64,000 bases of DNA from Saprospiraceae bacterium (GTDB lineage: Bacteria; Bacteroidota; Bacteroidia; Chitinophagales; Saprospiraceae): assembly GCA_020629315.1 (NCBI GenBank), contig JAHDDO010000007.1, forward strand, positions 9,067 through 73,066, in the 5' to 3' direction. Below the pieces are notes generated by a model. That model was not told where the DNA came from, searched no databases, and saw only the letters and a list, made by a program, of their open reading frames with translations. How positions within the stretch are numbered: position 1 is the stretch's first letter; the number at the start of each line of letters is the position of its first letter. Made by a program: the position numbers and the translations under genes. Below, one piece after another: positions 45,101 through 51,449 of the stretch.

Positions 45101-45727
45101 ATTATTATGGTCATGGTTATGTCCAAAAGAACATACATCTGTCCAATCAGACTTTTGGACCAAACTAAAATCATCGATTGATAAAAATAGATCCCACCAT
45201 ATATCGGTTTCATTTTGGTAGATACTAACTTCCCAACAAGGAAGTATAGCTTTTCCTTTTTGAATATACATTTGTTGAACTCGGATGTTCTCAGAACTGC
45301 CTTCCTGTATTCGAAACACCTTTCTGTTATTGACGTCACCGATTGAGCGAAGATGTATATTACTTCTTTCTATATCCAAAATCTCTAGTGCGGCCTCTAT
45401 AGCTTGCTTATGAGATTGACGATCCTCCATTAGAGCAATAGGCTCAGAATACGTAACTCTTTTGTTTTCAAAAAGCAAGGTACCATCTGCGCGTAATACA
45501 ATTGTTGAGACTTTATTCAGGATATCAAATCCATCGTATTGTTGATTAAAATATAAATAATGTATGTCTTTATCAGGGTGTGAATATTGGTCACTTAATC
45601 TAAATTCAGAGGAGCTATTCGTATTAGCTAGTAATATACTTTTACCTATATCAACCAGTTGAGATTGAGTGAATGAAAATATAGGAACGCTGAAAAGCAA
45701 GAATAGAATGAACACATTCCGGTTCAT
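42149..45727 (-). CDS. Secreted M36 (fungalysin-type) metalloprotease, multidomain
   Basis: A 1192-residue exported protease. Order: signal peptide (about 1-20), N-terminal propeptide, M36 catalytic domain interrupted by a PA domain, with zinc motif HEYGHGVSNRL near residue 545 and downstream EGWSDYLA. Then a beta-domain, a MAM/jelly-roll-like domain (about 835-965), a calcium/metal-binding segment of MopE type (DEDGDGFGGSTD; EICDGIDNDCDG) and a short C-terminal beta module. No standard T9SS type A/B tail is seen, but the last 50 residues (SLDAGFEIPTGIEFDAFIE) are common on secreted Bacteroidota proteins. It has a good promoter. Confidence 0.88.
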   Translation of the reverse strand: MNRNVFILFLLFSVPIFSFTQSQLVDIGKSILLANTNSSSEFRLSDQYSHPDKDIHYLYFNQQYDGFDILNKVSTIVLRADGTLLFENKRVTYSEPIALMEDRQSHKQAIEAALEILDIERSNIHLRSIGDVNNRKVFRIQEGSSENIRVQQMYIQKGKAILPCWEVSIYQNETDIWWDLFLSIDDFSLVQKSDWTDVCSFGHNHDHNNVHTKKCNEKAASKYAMDATSESYNVFAFPIESPLYGDRSIETAPWDAALNASPFGWHDTDGIAGEEYSITRGNNVFAYEDLADENMPGHSPDGGTELCFDFPMQLDTQQPIYYLDAAITNLFYWNNLAHDILYQYSFTEAAGNFQSNNYDNLGIENDHVLAECQDGSGLNNANFSTPPDGENPRMQMFNWQIEIDDPIVDVSSPVSIEGPYASKVANFGTAAGFFEGELLEAEPILACDPISNDLDGKIALIDRGSCPFVMKVKHAQEAGAIAAIICNSNNNPIFNMGGLDSTITIPSVMLSKEDCDTLKANFPVELSIELFGPHYRDSDLDNGVILHEYGHGVSNRLTGGPSTTSCLYNEEQMGEGWSDYLAVLITMDTDDLGSDARGIGNYLENDSIGGVGIRPYPYSTDLAINPVTYDSIKVLSVPHGVGSVWCSMLWDMTWKLIDSHGFDTDIYNGVGGNNIALHLVLEALKIQPCSPGFIDGRDAIIMADQLLYNGDNTCLIWEAFADRGLGFGADQGSPDSRSDGTEAFDLPPVCQSIFGVQKMAAKSIVYTDTLAYNIHLFNNLEDTVTIIQALDTLSSNVDYVSGTLSWGSISESTIDLQVPQLLPGADTMCDFSVLSNVQLDSVFYFDNIESSVTEWLSESGLGTDAFQINTIGSRSGAQCWFVENAPADNTQYLEGPEMDIGPNQAFSFWHSYNTELAWDGGYVELSEDAGSTWTLVEDAFILNPYNGTLGDSSNDGIANTPAFTGNSEGYIQSIVDVSSYEGQSISFRFVFGSDNNTVEEGWYIDDIALLQLDKVLNIACANASNASSYCDTINTYLLPDCDTIYTLYFDEDGDGFGGSTDSLYHCQNNLANYVANRDDCDDSDHLVHPFAVEICDGIDNDCDGIVDEDCPGNYLCDELDLDFEIAPEIINAAIQSLRSDGSQNMTNLLFLAGDTISLDAGFEIPTGIEFDAFIESCIEANLQNSPSEKSTH

Positions 45728-45755
45728 AAAGTGGTTTCGATTTTGAGAATTCGAC

Positions 45756-45784
45756 CAAATATACTTAAAAACAGCTAGTTCAAA
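45756..45784 (-). promoter_or_regulatory. Promoter for M36 protease (TTTG-N17-TATATTTG)
   Basis: On the minus strand TTTG (45784-45781), a 17-bp gap, then TATATTTG (45763-45756), an exact consensus pair. The predicted start is about 22-25 nt before the protease ATG. Confidence 0.55.
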
Positions 45785-45824
45785 GCTTTGTGTTAAGTGA
45801 AGGGGTGTTATATTCCAGTTGAGT

Positions 45825-45832
45825 TATATTTG
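45825..45832 (+). promoter_or_regulatory. -7 box (TATATTTG) for the antiporter
   Basis: Exact TAnnTTTG on the plus strand. It lies inside the ORF-track version of the antiporter gene (which starts at 45819), so transcription would begin at about 45838, showing that translation starts at 45852. Confidence 0.5.
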
Positions 45833-45851
45833 TACAAACCAATCACGGACC

Positions 45852-47681
45852 ATGTTAGAATACGCGAGCATAATTGTACTAGGAATTTTAGCCCAATGGA
45901 TAGCTTGGAGAACTAAAGTACCTGCGATATTACCCCTCATTATTATTGGTTTATTAGTGGGCCCTATTTCTACTTTGTTTATGGAGGGAGGTGAAAAATT
46001 CATTGAACCGATATGGAATCCTGAAACGAATCATGGTCTATTTCCAGGTGAGAGTTTATTCTATTTTGTTTCACTTTCCATTGGAATCATTTTATTTGAA
46101 GGAGGTTTAACACTAAAACGAAGCGAGATAAAAGATGTAGGTCCGTCTATTTTAAAATTGATCACGTTAGGTAGTTTAATCACTTTCATTTTGTCTGGAT
46201 TAGCTGCATGGGGAATTTTAGGTATAAGTCCAACCATTGCATTCCTTTTTGGTGCTTTGATTATAGTTACAGGTCCCACTGTAATTGCTCCTATTTTACG
46301 AAATGTACCCCTCAATAAAAATGTTTCTACTGTATTAAAGTGGGAAGGCATTCTTATTGATCCGATTGGCGCATTGACCGCTGTTTTAGTCTTCGAGTTT
46401 ATTAATGCGGGAGGGGATCATTTTACTGCCCACGCCTTAAAACAATTTGGTCTAATCGTTGCAGTTGGGGCAGGCCTAGGTTCATTGAGTGCTTATGGCT
46501 TGTATCTGCTACTAAAAAACCACTTAATTCCTCACTACCTAATCAATGTCTTTACCTTGGCATTGGTATTGATGGTATTTGTGGTTTCTGACGAACTAGT
46601 GCACGAGTCAGGACTTTTAACCGTGGTTCTTATGGGCCTTATATTGGGAAATCTAGATCTACCCAACTTTAAAGAAATACTTTACTTTAAAGAGTCACTG
46701 AGTATATTACTGATATCCATATTATTCATTTTGCTGTCCGCTAATATCGAGTTAGTGGATCTTCAACAATTACTTCACGTAAAGTATCTATTGCTTTTCC
46801 TAGCTGTAATTTTAGTGATACGACCATTAGCCGTTTTTGCAAGTACTATTAATTCTAATCTCAACTTAAATGAAAAGCTATTTATTAGTTGGATGGGACC
46901 AAGAGGTATTGTGGCAGCAGGTATTGCATCTTTGTTTGGATTAAAGCTTACACTCAACGGCGTTGAATATGCTTCTCTGGTCGCTCCATTAGTATTCATG
47001 ATTGTATTAGGTACAGTTCTTTTAAATGCAACGACTGCAAATCTTGTAGCAAGAATGTTGAAAGTTATCCAAGAAGCAGCCAATGGAATTCTAATTATTG
47101 GTGCTCACAAAGCCTCACGATTAATAGCTAAGTATCTTGATGACAATGGAAGACAAGTTGTTGTAGTTGATAATAATGCTTCCAATATTGATAGGATAGT
47201 GAAAGAAGGATTGAATGGACAACAATATGATATTTACTCTGATGGCTTATCAGATAATTATGAACTCAATGACATAGGTTATATAATGGCGATGACTGGG
47301 AGCAATGAAGTAAATAAATTTGCTATAAATAAGTACGGAGAAGAACTAGGAAGTCAAGGAGCCTATAGATTAATATCTGCGAAAGAAATGAAGGATACCA
47401 GCCTAAATCCTACGGATGGGCTTTTCTCTCAAACGGATGATTATATAAATCTGAGTGAAGTAGCAAGAGACTACCCTAGCATTCATGAGCTTCCAGTCAA
47501 CAATTCTGAAGAACTCAAGTCAGCATTAGAGGCTGTATATGAAACTACAAGTGCTATTCCTTTATTTGTTAAGCAATCTAATGGCAAGATTGATATCATC
47601 ACTTCCAATGTACCAAACTATGAGGTGCAAGAAAGTAGTCATTTTGTCTATTTAGGCAAAAACATAGATAAAACATCATAA
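45852..47681 (+). CDS. CPA-type cation/proton antiporter with Rossmann domain
   Basis: A 609-residue inner-membrane antiporter (NhaP-like). I start at ATG 45852 (MLEYASI), because the -7 box at 45825-45832 excludes the track start. Twelve or so membrane segments run to about residue 400, with the ion-binding regions LFEGGLTLKRSEI, GALIIVTGPTVIAPILRN, and GPRGIVAAGIASLFG. A cytosolic TrkA-N-like domain follows (LIIGAHKASRLIAKYL), but the GxGxxG dinucleotide motif reads GAHKAS, so NAD binding is doubtful. It exports Na+ or K+ for protons to control pH and salt. Confidence 0.9.
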   Translation: MLEYASIIVLGILAQWIAWRTKVPAILPLIIIGLLVGPISTLFMEGGEKFIEPIWNPETNHGLFPGESLFYFVSLSIGIILFEGGLTLKRSEIKDVGPSILKLITLGSLITFILSGLAAWGILGISPTIAFLFGALIIVTGPTVIAPILRNVPLNKNVSTVLKWEGILIDPIGALTAVLVFEFINAGGDHFTAHALKQFGLIVAVGAGLGSLSAYGLYLLLKNHLIPHYLINVFTLALVLMVFVVSDELVHESGLLTVVLMGLILGNLDLPNFKEILYFKESLSILLISILFILLSANIELVDLQQLLHVKYLLLFLAVILVIRPLAVFASTINSNLNLNEKLFISWMGPRGIVAAGIASLFGLKLTLNGVEYASLVAPLVFMIVLGTVLLNATTANLVARMLKVIQEAANGILIIGAHKASRLIAKYLDDNGRQVVVVDNNASNIDRIVKEGLNGQQYDIYSDGLSDNYELNDIGYIMAMTGSNEVNKFAINKYGEELGSQGAYRLISAKEMKDTSLNPTDGLFSQTDDYINLSEVARDYPSIHELPVNNSEELKSALEAVYETTSAIPLFVKQSNGKIDIITSNVPNYEVQESSHFVYLGKNIDKTS

Positions 47682-47746
47682 TATATAGTGAAATGATTAA
47701 GTGTTGATTATCTATGTTTTTCGCTTTCACCTACACCAATTGAGGG

Positions 47747-47770
47747 TTTTCACCTATTTTTTAGTGAAAA
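47747..47770. repeat. TTTTCAC/GTGAAAA inverted repeat
   Basis: TTTTCAC (47747-47753) pairs with GTGAAAA (47764-47770) around 10 nt. Two more GTGAAA/TTTCAC copies occur at about 47687 and 47724, so four copies fall in 85 bp just after the antiporter gene. The region is non-coding; it could be an mRNA 3' structure or a set of binding sites. Confidence 0.35.
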
Positions 47771-47839
47771 TACTTGCTTAGGCTTAAATGTTAACATATC
47801 TTTATAATGCTTACCTCAAAAAAGGTAGTGTTGGAATTC

Positions 47840-47868
47840 TTGGTCAGTATGACCTGACCTTACATTTG
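47840..47868 (+). promoter_or_regulatory. Orphan promoter with palindrome in the spacer
   Basis: TTG (47840-47842), an 18-bp gap and TACATTTG (47861-47868) make a full Bacteroidota consensus promoter on the plus strand. The gap is filled by an inverted repeat, GGTCAG-N6-CTGACC (47842-47859), which is operator-like: a protein bound there would block the promoter. No gene start follows within reach. Confidence 0.55.
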
Positions 47869-47874
47869 TAATTG

Positions 47875-47940
47875 CGACCTAAGCTTTTACAAGTTTTGCT
47901 GATAAAAATTAAGCACCTCATCTTGACGGTGCTTTTTTTT
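47875..47940 (+). ncRNA. Candidate small RNA, about 65 nt
   Basis: Between the orphan promoter (47840-47868) and the strong terminator (47911-47940) lies a short region with no ATG and no supportable ORF. The predicted transcript is about 65 nt, with a 5' single-stranded AU-rich half and the terminator hairpin at the 3' end, the layout of a typical bacterial sRNA. It might instead be only a remote terminator for the antiporter. The promoter and terminator are seen; the RNA is inferred. Confidence 0.4.
47911..47940 (+). terminator. Strong intrinsic terminator
   Basis: AAGCACC (47911-47917) pairs with GGTGCTT (47928-47934) around a 10-nt loop and is followed by a run of T residues (eight with the end of the stem). 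It would end the antiporter transcript or the candidate sRNA. It overlaps by two bases the stop of the convergent YdeI-family gene. Confidence 0.85.
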
Positions 47941-48451
47941 ATATATCCTTGAAATCTTTAAAAAATTGGTTCAACTCCTTAAAGTCTAGTGCCCCATTAC
48001 TCATCTTTAAGTATTCGGAAATGGCTAGCGCCTTTTTAAGTCTAGTTGCAGATTGTTTAGGCTTTGCCACCATAAAAATAAGATTACGTTGTTTCCCTGG
48101 GGTGAGAGCATGAAAATGTTTATCAGTGACTGGTTCTTGTTTAAGGAGCTCTCCGAATTCCTCCGGCATTTCCATTCCATATTTACTAGTATCTTTTTCG
48201 ATCTTCACAGAAATCTCATCTCCTTGCCAGAGACTTAGTTTCTTTCGAATTTCTTTATTCAGATTGATAAAATAACCCCCTTCACCGTCCGGCATAAATG
48301 CACAGTGAATTTTTATGTCATCATTAAAAATGCAAATAAATCTCCGGTCTTTTAAAGGTTGAAAATGTGACACCACATGTCCAGGTACTTTCATATGGTA
48401 GGCCCACAAGTTGGACTCGAACTTATCTAGTTTAGTAGTAAATTCTATCAC
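47939..48451 (-). CDS. YdeI/OmdA-family protein with DUF1905
   Basis: A 170-residue protein. The N-terminal DUF1905 domain (about 1-95, WAYHMKVP, FNDDIKIHCAFMPDGEGGYFINLNKEIRKKL) precedes a YdeI/OmdA-type bacteriocin-protection tail (about 105-160, HALTPGKQRNLIFMVAKPKQ). Salmonella YdeI/OmdA contributes to survival of cationic antimicrobial peptides, but that role may not carry over. Its start overlaps the previous gene's stop by 4 bp, so the two paralogous proteins are coupled. Confidence 0.8.
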   Translation of the reverse strand: MIEFTTKLDKFESNLWAYHMKVPGHVVSHFQPLKDRRFICIFNDDIKIHCAFMPDGEGGYFINLNKEIRKKLSLWQGDEISVKIEKDTSKYGMEMPEEFGELLKQEPVTDKHFHALTPGKQRNLIFMVAKPKQSATRLKKALAISEYLKMSNGALDFKELNQFFKDFKDI

Positions 48452-49044
48452 TTTGATCTATATTTATCGTTTAGTCCAATGCCATCAATGATCAACGATT
48501 TTATTTTCTTCAATCTACTTTCCTTTGTGGCCGCTCTCTTTGCATTACGAATGTATTCTTTGAATTCATTTTGTTTGCTTACAGAAAAGTTATTATACTG
48601 CTGCGCTAGTTCTTTATCATTATTTAAAGCTACTTGCAAAAGTTCAGGCATTTCTACTGGTCCCTTTTTTTCCGGTTTTATTTCTAAACCATCATCACTA
48701 TTTCTCTTTGCCTCTTCTATATAAGCAACTATCATTTTTTCATTTATATCTTCCAAAGAAGTGAAGCGCCAATGACGTAGGCCAACTGTTTTACCTTCCT
48801 GCACATTAATAAGGACTTGCAAAGGATCTGAAAGAAATACACCTTGATGAAACCAAATAGTAATAAAATCCTTGAAAGCGCCAATGCTTAGTACATTTTT
48901 ACCATTCCACATATATATGGGTTGTAACCACTTTATCCCTTCTTCTAAATCACAAGAAATTGCCATTTCACGCAAAGCGAGTAAAATTTCCTTTCTTGGA
49001 TGATCTCCTTCAAAGTAATCATTAGCTGTTTTATACTTCTTCAT
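48448..49044 (-). CDS. DUF1801 plus YdeI/OmdA-tail protein
   Basis: A 198-residue protein with an N-terminal DUF1801 domain (about 15-115, with IKWLQPIYMWNGKNVLSIGAFKDFITIWFHQG) and a C-terminal YdeI/OmdA tail (about 140-195, FSVSKQNEFKEYIRNAKRAATKESRLKKI). It is the upstream member of a two-gene operon with the DUF1905/OmdA gene, sharing the same C-terminal module. The 5' end abuts the divergent SET-domain gene. Molecular role unknown. Confidence 0.8.
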   Translation of the reverse strand: MKKYKTANDYFEGDHPRKEILLALREMAISCDLEEGIKWLQPIYMWNGKNVLSIGAFKDFITIWFHQGVFLSDPLQVLINVQEGKTVGLRHWRFTSLEDINEKMIVAYIEEAKRNSDDGLEIKPEKKGPVEMPELLQVALNNDKELAQQYNNFSVSKQNEFKEYIRNAKRAATKESRLKKIKSLIIDGIGLNDKYRSK

Positions 49045-49106
49045 TGATCTCAGAATATTTCTTCAAAATAAAGGGAAATAGTATTTTGACAAAATCTAAA
49101 ACTTAT

Positions 49107-49499
49107 ATGTTGAAACAAATCCCTGGATTATATATAGCCCATATTGATGAAGAAAAAGGAAGAGGTGTTTTTGCAGGTTTATCCATTTCCAAAGGAGATA
49201 TCATTGAAGCTTGTCCAGTTATTCATATTCCTAAAAAGGATCTACAAACGATTCATTCTACAGCCCTTCATGATTACTATTTTTTATGGGGAAAAGATCA
49301 AGATGAAGCTGTTATTGCTTTAGGTTATGGGAGTCTATATAATCACTCTTCAGATCCCAATGCTCAAATTATTTTAGATTACCTAGCCGACGAAATAATC
49401 ATAGAATGTGTTCGTAAAATTGATGCTGGAGAAGAAATTACCATTCAGTATAATGAAGGAGATATAAACGCAGATAGTTTATGGTTTGACCCTAAATGA
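49107..49499 (+). CDS. SET-domain protein
   Basis: A compact SET protein of about 130 residues. The ORF track begins at 49044, but ATG 49107 (MLKQIPGLYIAHID) is the family-like start. SET motifs: GRGVFAGLSISKGDIIE, LYNHSSDPNA (SAM and pseudoknot site) and AGEEITIQYNEG. Bacterial single-domain SET proteins are protein-lysine methyltransferases by homology, often horizontally exchanged with eukaryotes, but few targets are known. The gene is divergent from the YdeI-family pair. Confidence 0.85.
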   Translation: MLKQIPGLYIAHIDEEKGRGVFAGLSISKGDIIEACPVIHIPKKDLQTIHSTALHDYYFLWGKDQDEAVIALGYGSLYNHSSDPNAQIILDYLADEIIIECVRKIDAGEEITIQYNEGDINADSLWFDPK

Positions 49500-49500
49500 T

Positions 49501-49532
49501 AAAAAGGCCTTCGCGTAAGCAAAGACCTTTTT
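49501..49532. terminator. Bidirectional terminator
   Basis: AAAAAGG (49501-49507) pairs with CCTTTTT (49526-49532), with CTT/AAG and GC/GC inner pairs broken by two mismatches and a GTAA loop. With A/T runs on both sides it can end both the SET gene (plus) and the 29-residue ORF (minus). Confidence 0.7.
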
Positions 49533-49563
49533 AATTCAAATTCTCCATAATACACAATTTCTA

Positions 49564-49653
49564 CTAATCAGGTAGCATGCCTGCTTTATCAAGTGCAAAA
49601 GCAAGAACACCAGCTACTGCAAAAAAGGATAGGGCTAAAATTAAAACAGTCAT
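49564..49653 (-). CDS. 29-residue membrane miniprotein
   Basis: Too short for the ORF track. ATG at 49653 to TAG at 49564 reads a 29-residue protein beginning MTVLILALSFFAVAGVLAF and ending DKAGMLPD: one uninterrupted hydrophobic helix and a short charged tail. A good Shine-Dalgarno (AGGAAGGA) lies 14-20 nt upstream of the ATG, a perfect inverted repeat (49694-49717) lies 41-64 bp upstream and a terminator follows. Function unknown; single-helix miniproteins commonly regulate membrane complexes. Confidence 0.55.
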   Translation of the reverse strand: MTVLILALSFFAVAGVLAFALDKAGMLPD

Positions 49654-49693
49654 AACAGGAATTTTTTGGTTCCTTCCTAATTTAAATAGTTAT

Positions 49694-49717
49694 TTGTTAA
49701 AATTCAAGTTTTAACAA
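49694..49717. promoter_or_regulatory. Perfect inverted repeat upstream of the miniprotein
   Basis: TTGTTAAAA-N6-TTTTAACAA: two 9-bp arms with no mismatch around a 6-bp spacer, a shape expected for a dimeric regulator. It is placed 41-64 bp before the miniprotein ATG. No clear TAnnTTTG box is seen in this stretch. Confidence 0.5.
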
Positions 49718-49771
49718 CATTTATTTGCATTTTCAGGGTTTTCCTGTAGGGGTATTCGGCTTTTTTGTTGT

Positions 49772-50812
49772 CTAACGAAATTTTCTTACGAATTCAGCTA
49801 CTTCTGTGCTGAAAGCTGTTTTTTCATTAATCATAGGGCTATGGCCAGAACCATTAAAAATGCGGAAGAATTTATCTTCGCTACTGGCTAATGTCACCAA
49901 TTCCTCAGCATAATGAACAGGCGTGACAAAATCGAATTTACCAACATAGACAGCTAAAGGTATTTCTATTGCTGAAAGTTGTGGACTAATGTCCATAGTA
50001 ATTAGCTCATCAAGCAAACCTTGATTAGCTGAAATAGTATTTACACTAGAAGCGAATATATCATAGTTAGAGAAAAGATTATAATCTAAAAAATCAATGG
50101 CATCAATACCTTCCAAGGTCAATGAATCCATGACTAAGGTTTCCAATTGATTGGCAATTCTATTAGCTTCAGCAACATCTTCTATCGTACCTTGATCCAG
50201 ACTTTGCAAACTAGCTATATGCTTTTCCCAATCTTCGACGTTTTTCCCTGCTGCTATTTGCGCGGAACCAATGCGATCAACCATTTCTCGAAGTACTGAA
50301 ATATATGTTGTGAAATCATGAATACCATCTACTACAATAGCGCCTTTTAAGTTTGAGGCGCGAGTGTTATCTACAATATAATTAGCCGTAAGAGCGCCGC
50401 CCCAGCTATGCCCCATCAAAAAGAAACCAACATCTTCTCCGTATTGTGAAGAAAGCAAGTTAATCAAATGATCTACATCTGACACATAATCTGAAATTTG
50501 CAAATCCGCAATGTCACAATTCCCTAAAGAAGATCCAGAACATCGTTGATCCCAATATACCATTGCGAACTCTTCCTCTAAGATTTCGAACAAAGCAAGC
50601 TCTTCATAGATTGAGGCATGACCACCAGGACCTCCATGAAGCATAATAATTAGTGTTTTGGATTGGGTATTACCTTTTACGACAACTGGCATAATCGCAT
50701 CATCTATCTCTACGTAAAAGCGATCTCTAACATCAACGCCAACACTAATTTTCTCCTGACAGGAAGAAAGAACCATTAGAAATAAAAACCCAAAAAAGAT
50801 CTTACTTTTCAT
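49772..50812 (-). CDS. Alpha/beta-hydrolase lipoprotein
   Basis: A secreted hydrolase of the proline iminopeptidase-like group. ATG 50812 gives a lipobox (LMVLSSC); the ORF track start at 50845 precedes the signal. The alpha/beta hydrolase site is complete: HGGPGGH oxyanion loop, nucleophile in MGHSWGG (S147 in ORF numbering), an aspartate in YVGKFDFVTP and histidine in GSGHSPM. A helical cap domain (about 185-265) is present. It overlaps the upstream outer-membrane gene by 11 bp. Substrate unknown (peptide, ester or lactone). Confidence 0.85.
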   Translation of the reverse strand: MKSKIFFGFLFLMVLSSCQEKISVGVDVRDRFYVEIDDAIMPVVVKGNTQSKTLIIMLHGGPGGHASIYEELALFEILEEEFAMVYWDQRCSGSSLGNCDIADLQISDYVSDVDHLINLLSSQYGEDVGFFLMGHSWGGALTANYIVDNTRASNLKGAIVVDGIHDFTTYISVLREMVDRIGSAQIAAGKNVEDWEKHIASLQSLDQGTIEDVAEANRIANQLETLVMDSLTLEGIDAIDFLDYNLFSNYDIFASSVNTISANQGLLDELITMDISPQLSAIEIPLAVYVGKFDFVTPVHYAEELVTLASSEDKFFRIFNGSGHSPMINEKTAFSTEVAEFVRKFR

Positions 50813-51395
50813 GCTTTGCAATTTTCTTATACGCACCAAAACCAATATAAACTGCCGGAAGTATCGCAGAGTTAAATGGGCCTCTTATACTTCCTCCCAT
50901 TTCAAAATAGTACCCTGTTTTCTTTTTACGAATCGTAGGATTGGTCCCTACGCCTACAGTAGCTGTTACGATAATATTATTTTGACCATTGATTTTCTTA
51001 GTTTCAAAACTACCGTCAGGTTGAAGCACATAGCTTACAGCATCTGTAAAGCTTCTGTGATAACCCATACCTGGACCAAAATAAAGTTGATAGCCTTTAG
51101 CATTTGTTATTCTAAAAATCCATTGTGGGATCAGAGCCAGACCAAGGTAATTTTCGGCATTATAATAAGCCATAAATTGGGTACGTATCGAATTTTCACT
51201 GATCTGCTTTAGCTGCTTATTTTTCTTTTTTCCTTGGTAAATCGTCTCCGTTTTCAAGGGAATTTCATAATACCCTTGAATACCTGGATTAATAGGGAAA
51301 GAACTAAAGTAACCGGCTCCCCATGAATGTTGGGCTTTACCTTGGACCGCACAAAAAACGGTGATAAAAATTATAAGTAAGCTATACCACTTCAT
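50802..51395 (-). CDS. Outer-membrane or periplasmic protein, unknown
   Basis: A 197-residue protein with a signal peptide (LLIIFITVFCAVQGKAQ). The mature chain has beta-barrel-like alternation (GLALIPQWIFRITNAKGYQLYFGPGMGYHRS; GGSIRGPF; PAVYIGFGAYKKI). No family recognised. It is coupled to the alpha/beta-hydrolase gene (11-bp overlap). Confidence 0.6.
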   Translation of the reverse strand: MKWYSLLIIFITVFCAVQGKAQHSWGAGYFSSFPINPGIQGYYEIPLKTETIYQGKKKNKQLKQISENSIRTQFMAYYNAENYLGLALIPQWIFRITNAKGYQLYFGPGMGYHRSFTDAVSYVLQPDGSFETKKINGQNNIIVTATVGVGTNPTIRKKKTGYYFEMGGSIRGPFNSAILPAVYIGFGAYKKIAKHEK

Positions 51396-51449
51396 ATGTT
51401 AATCAACTGATTTAAATAGAAGTTAGTATATAGTCGAGCTAACTTATAA

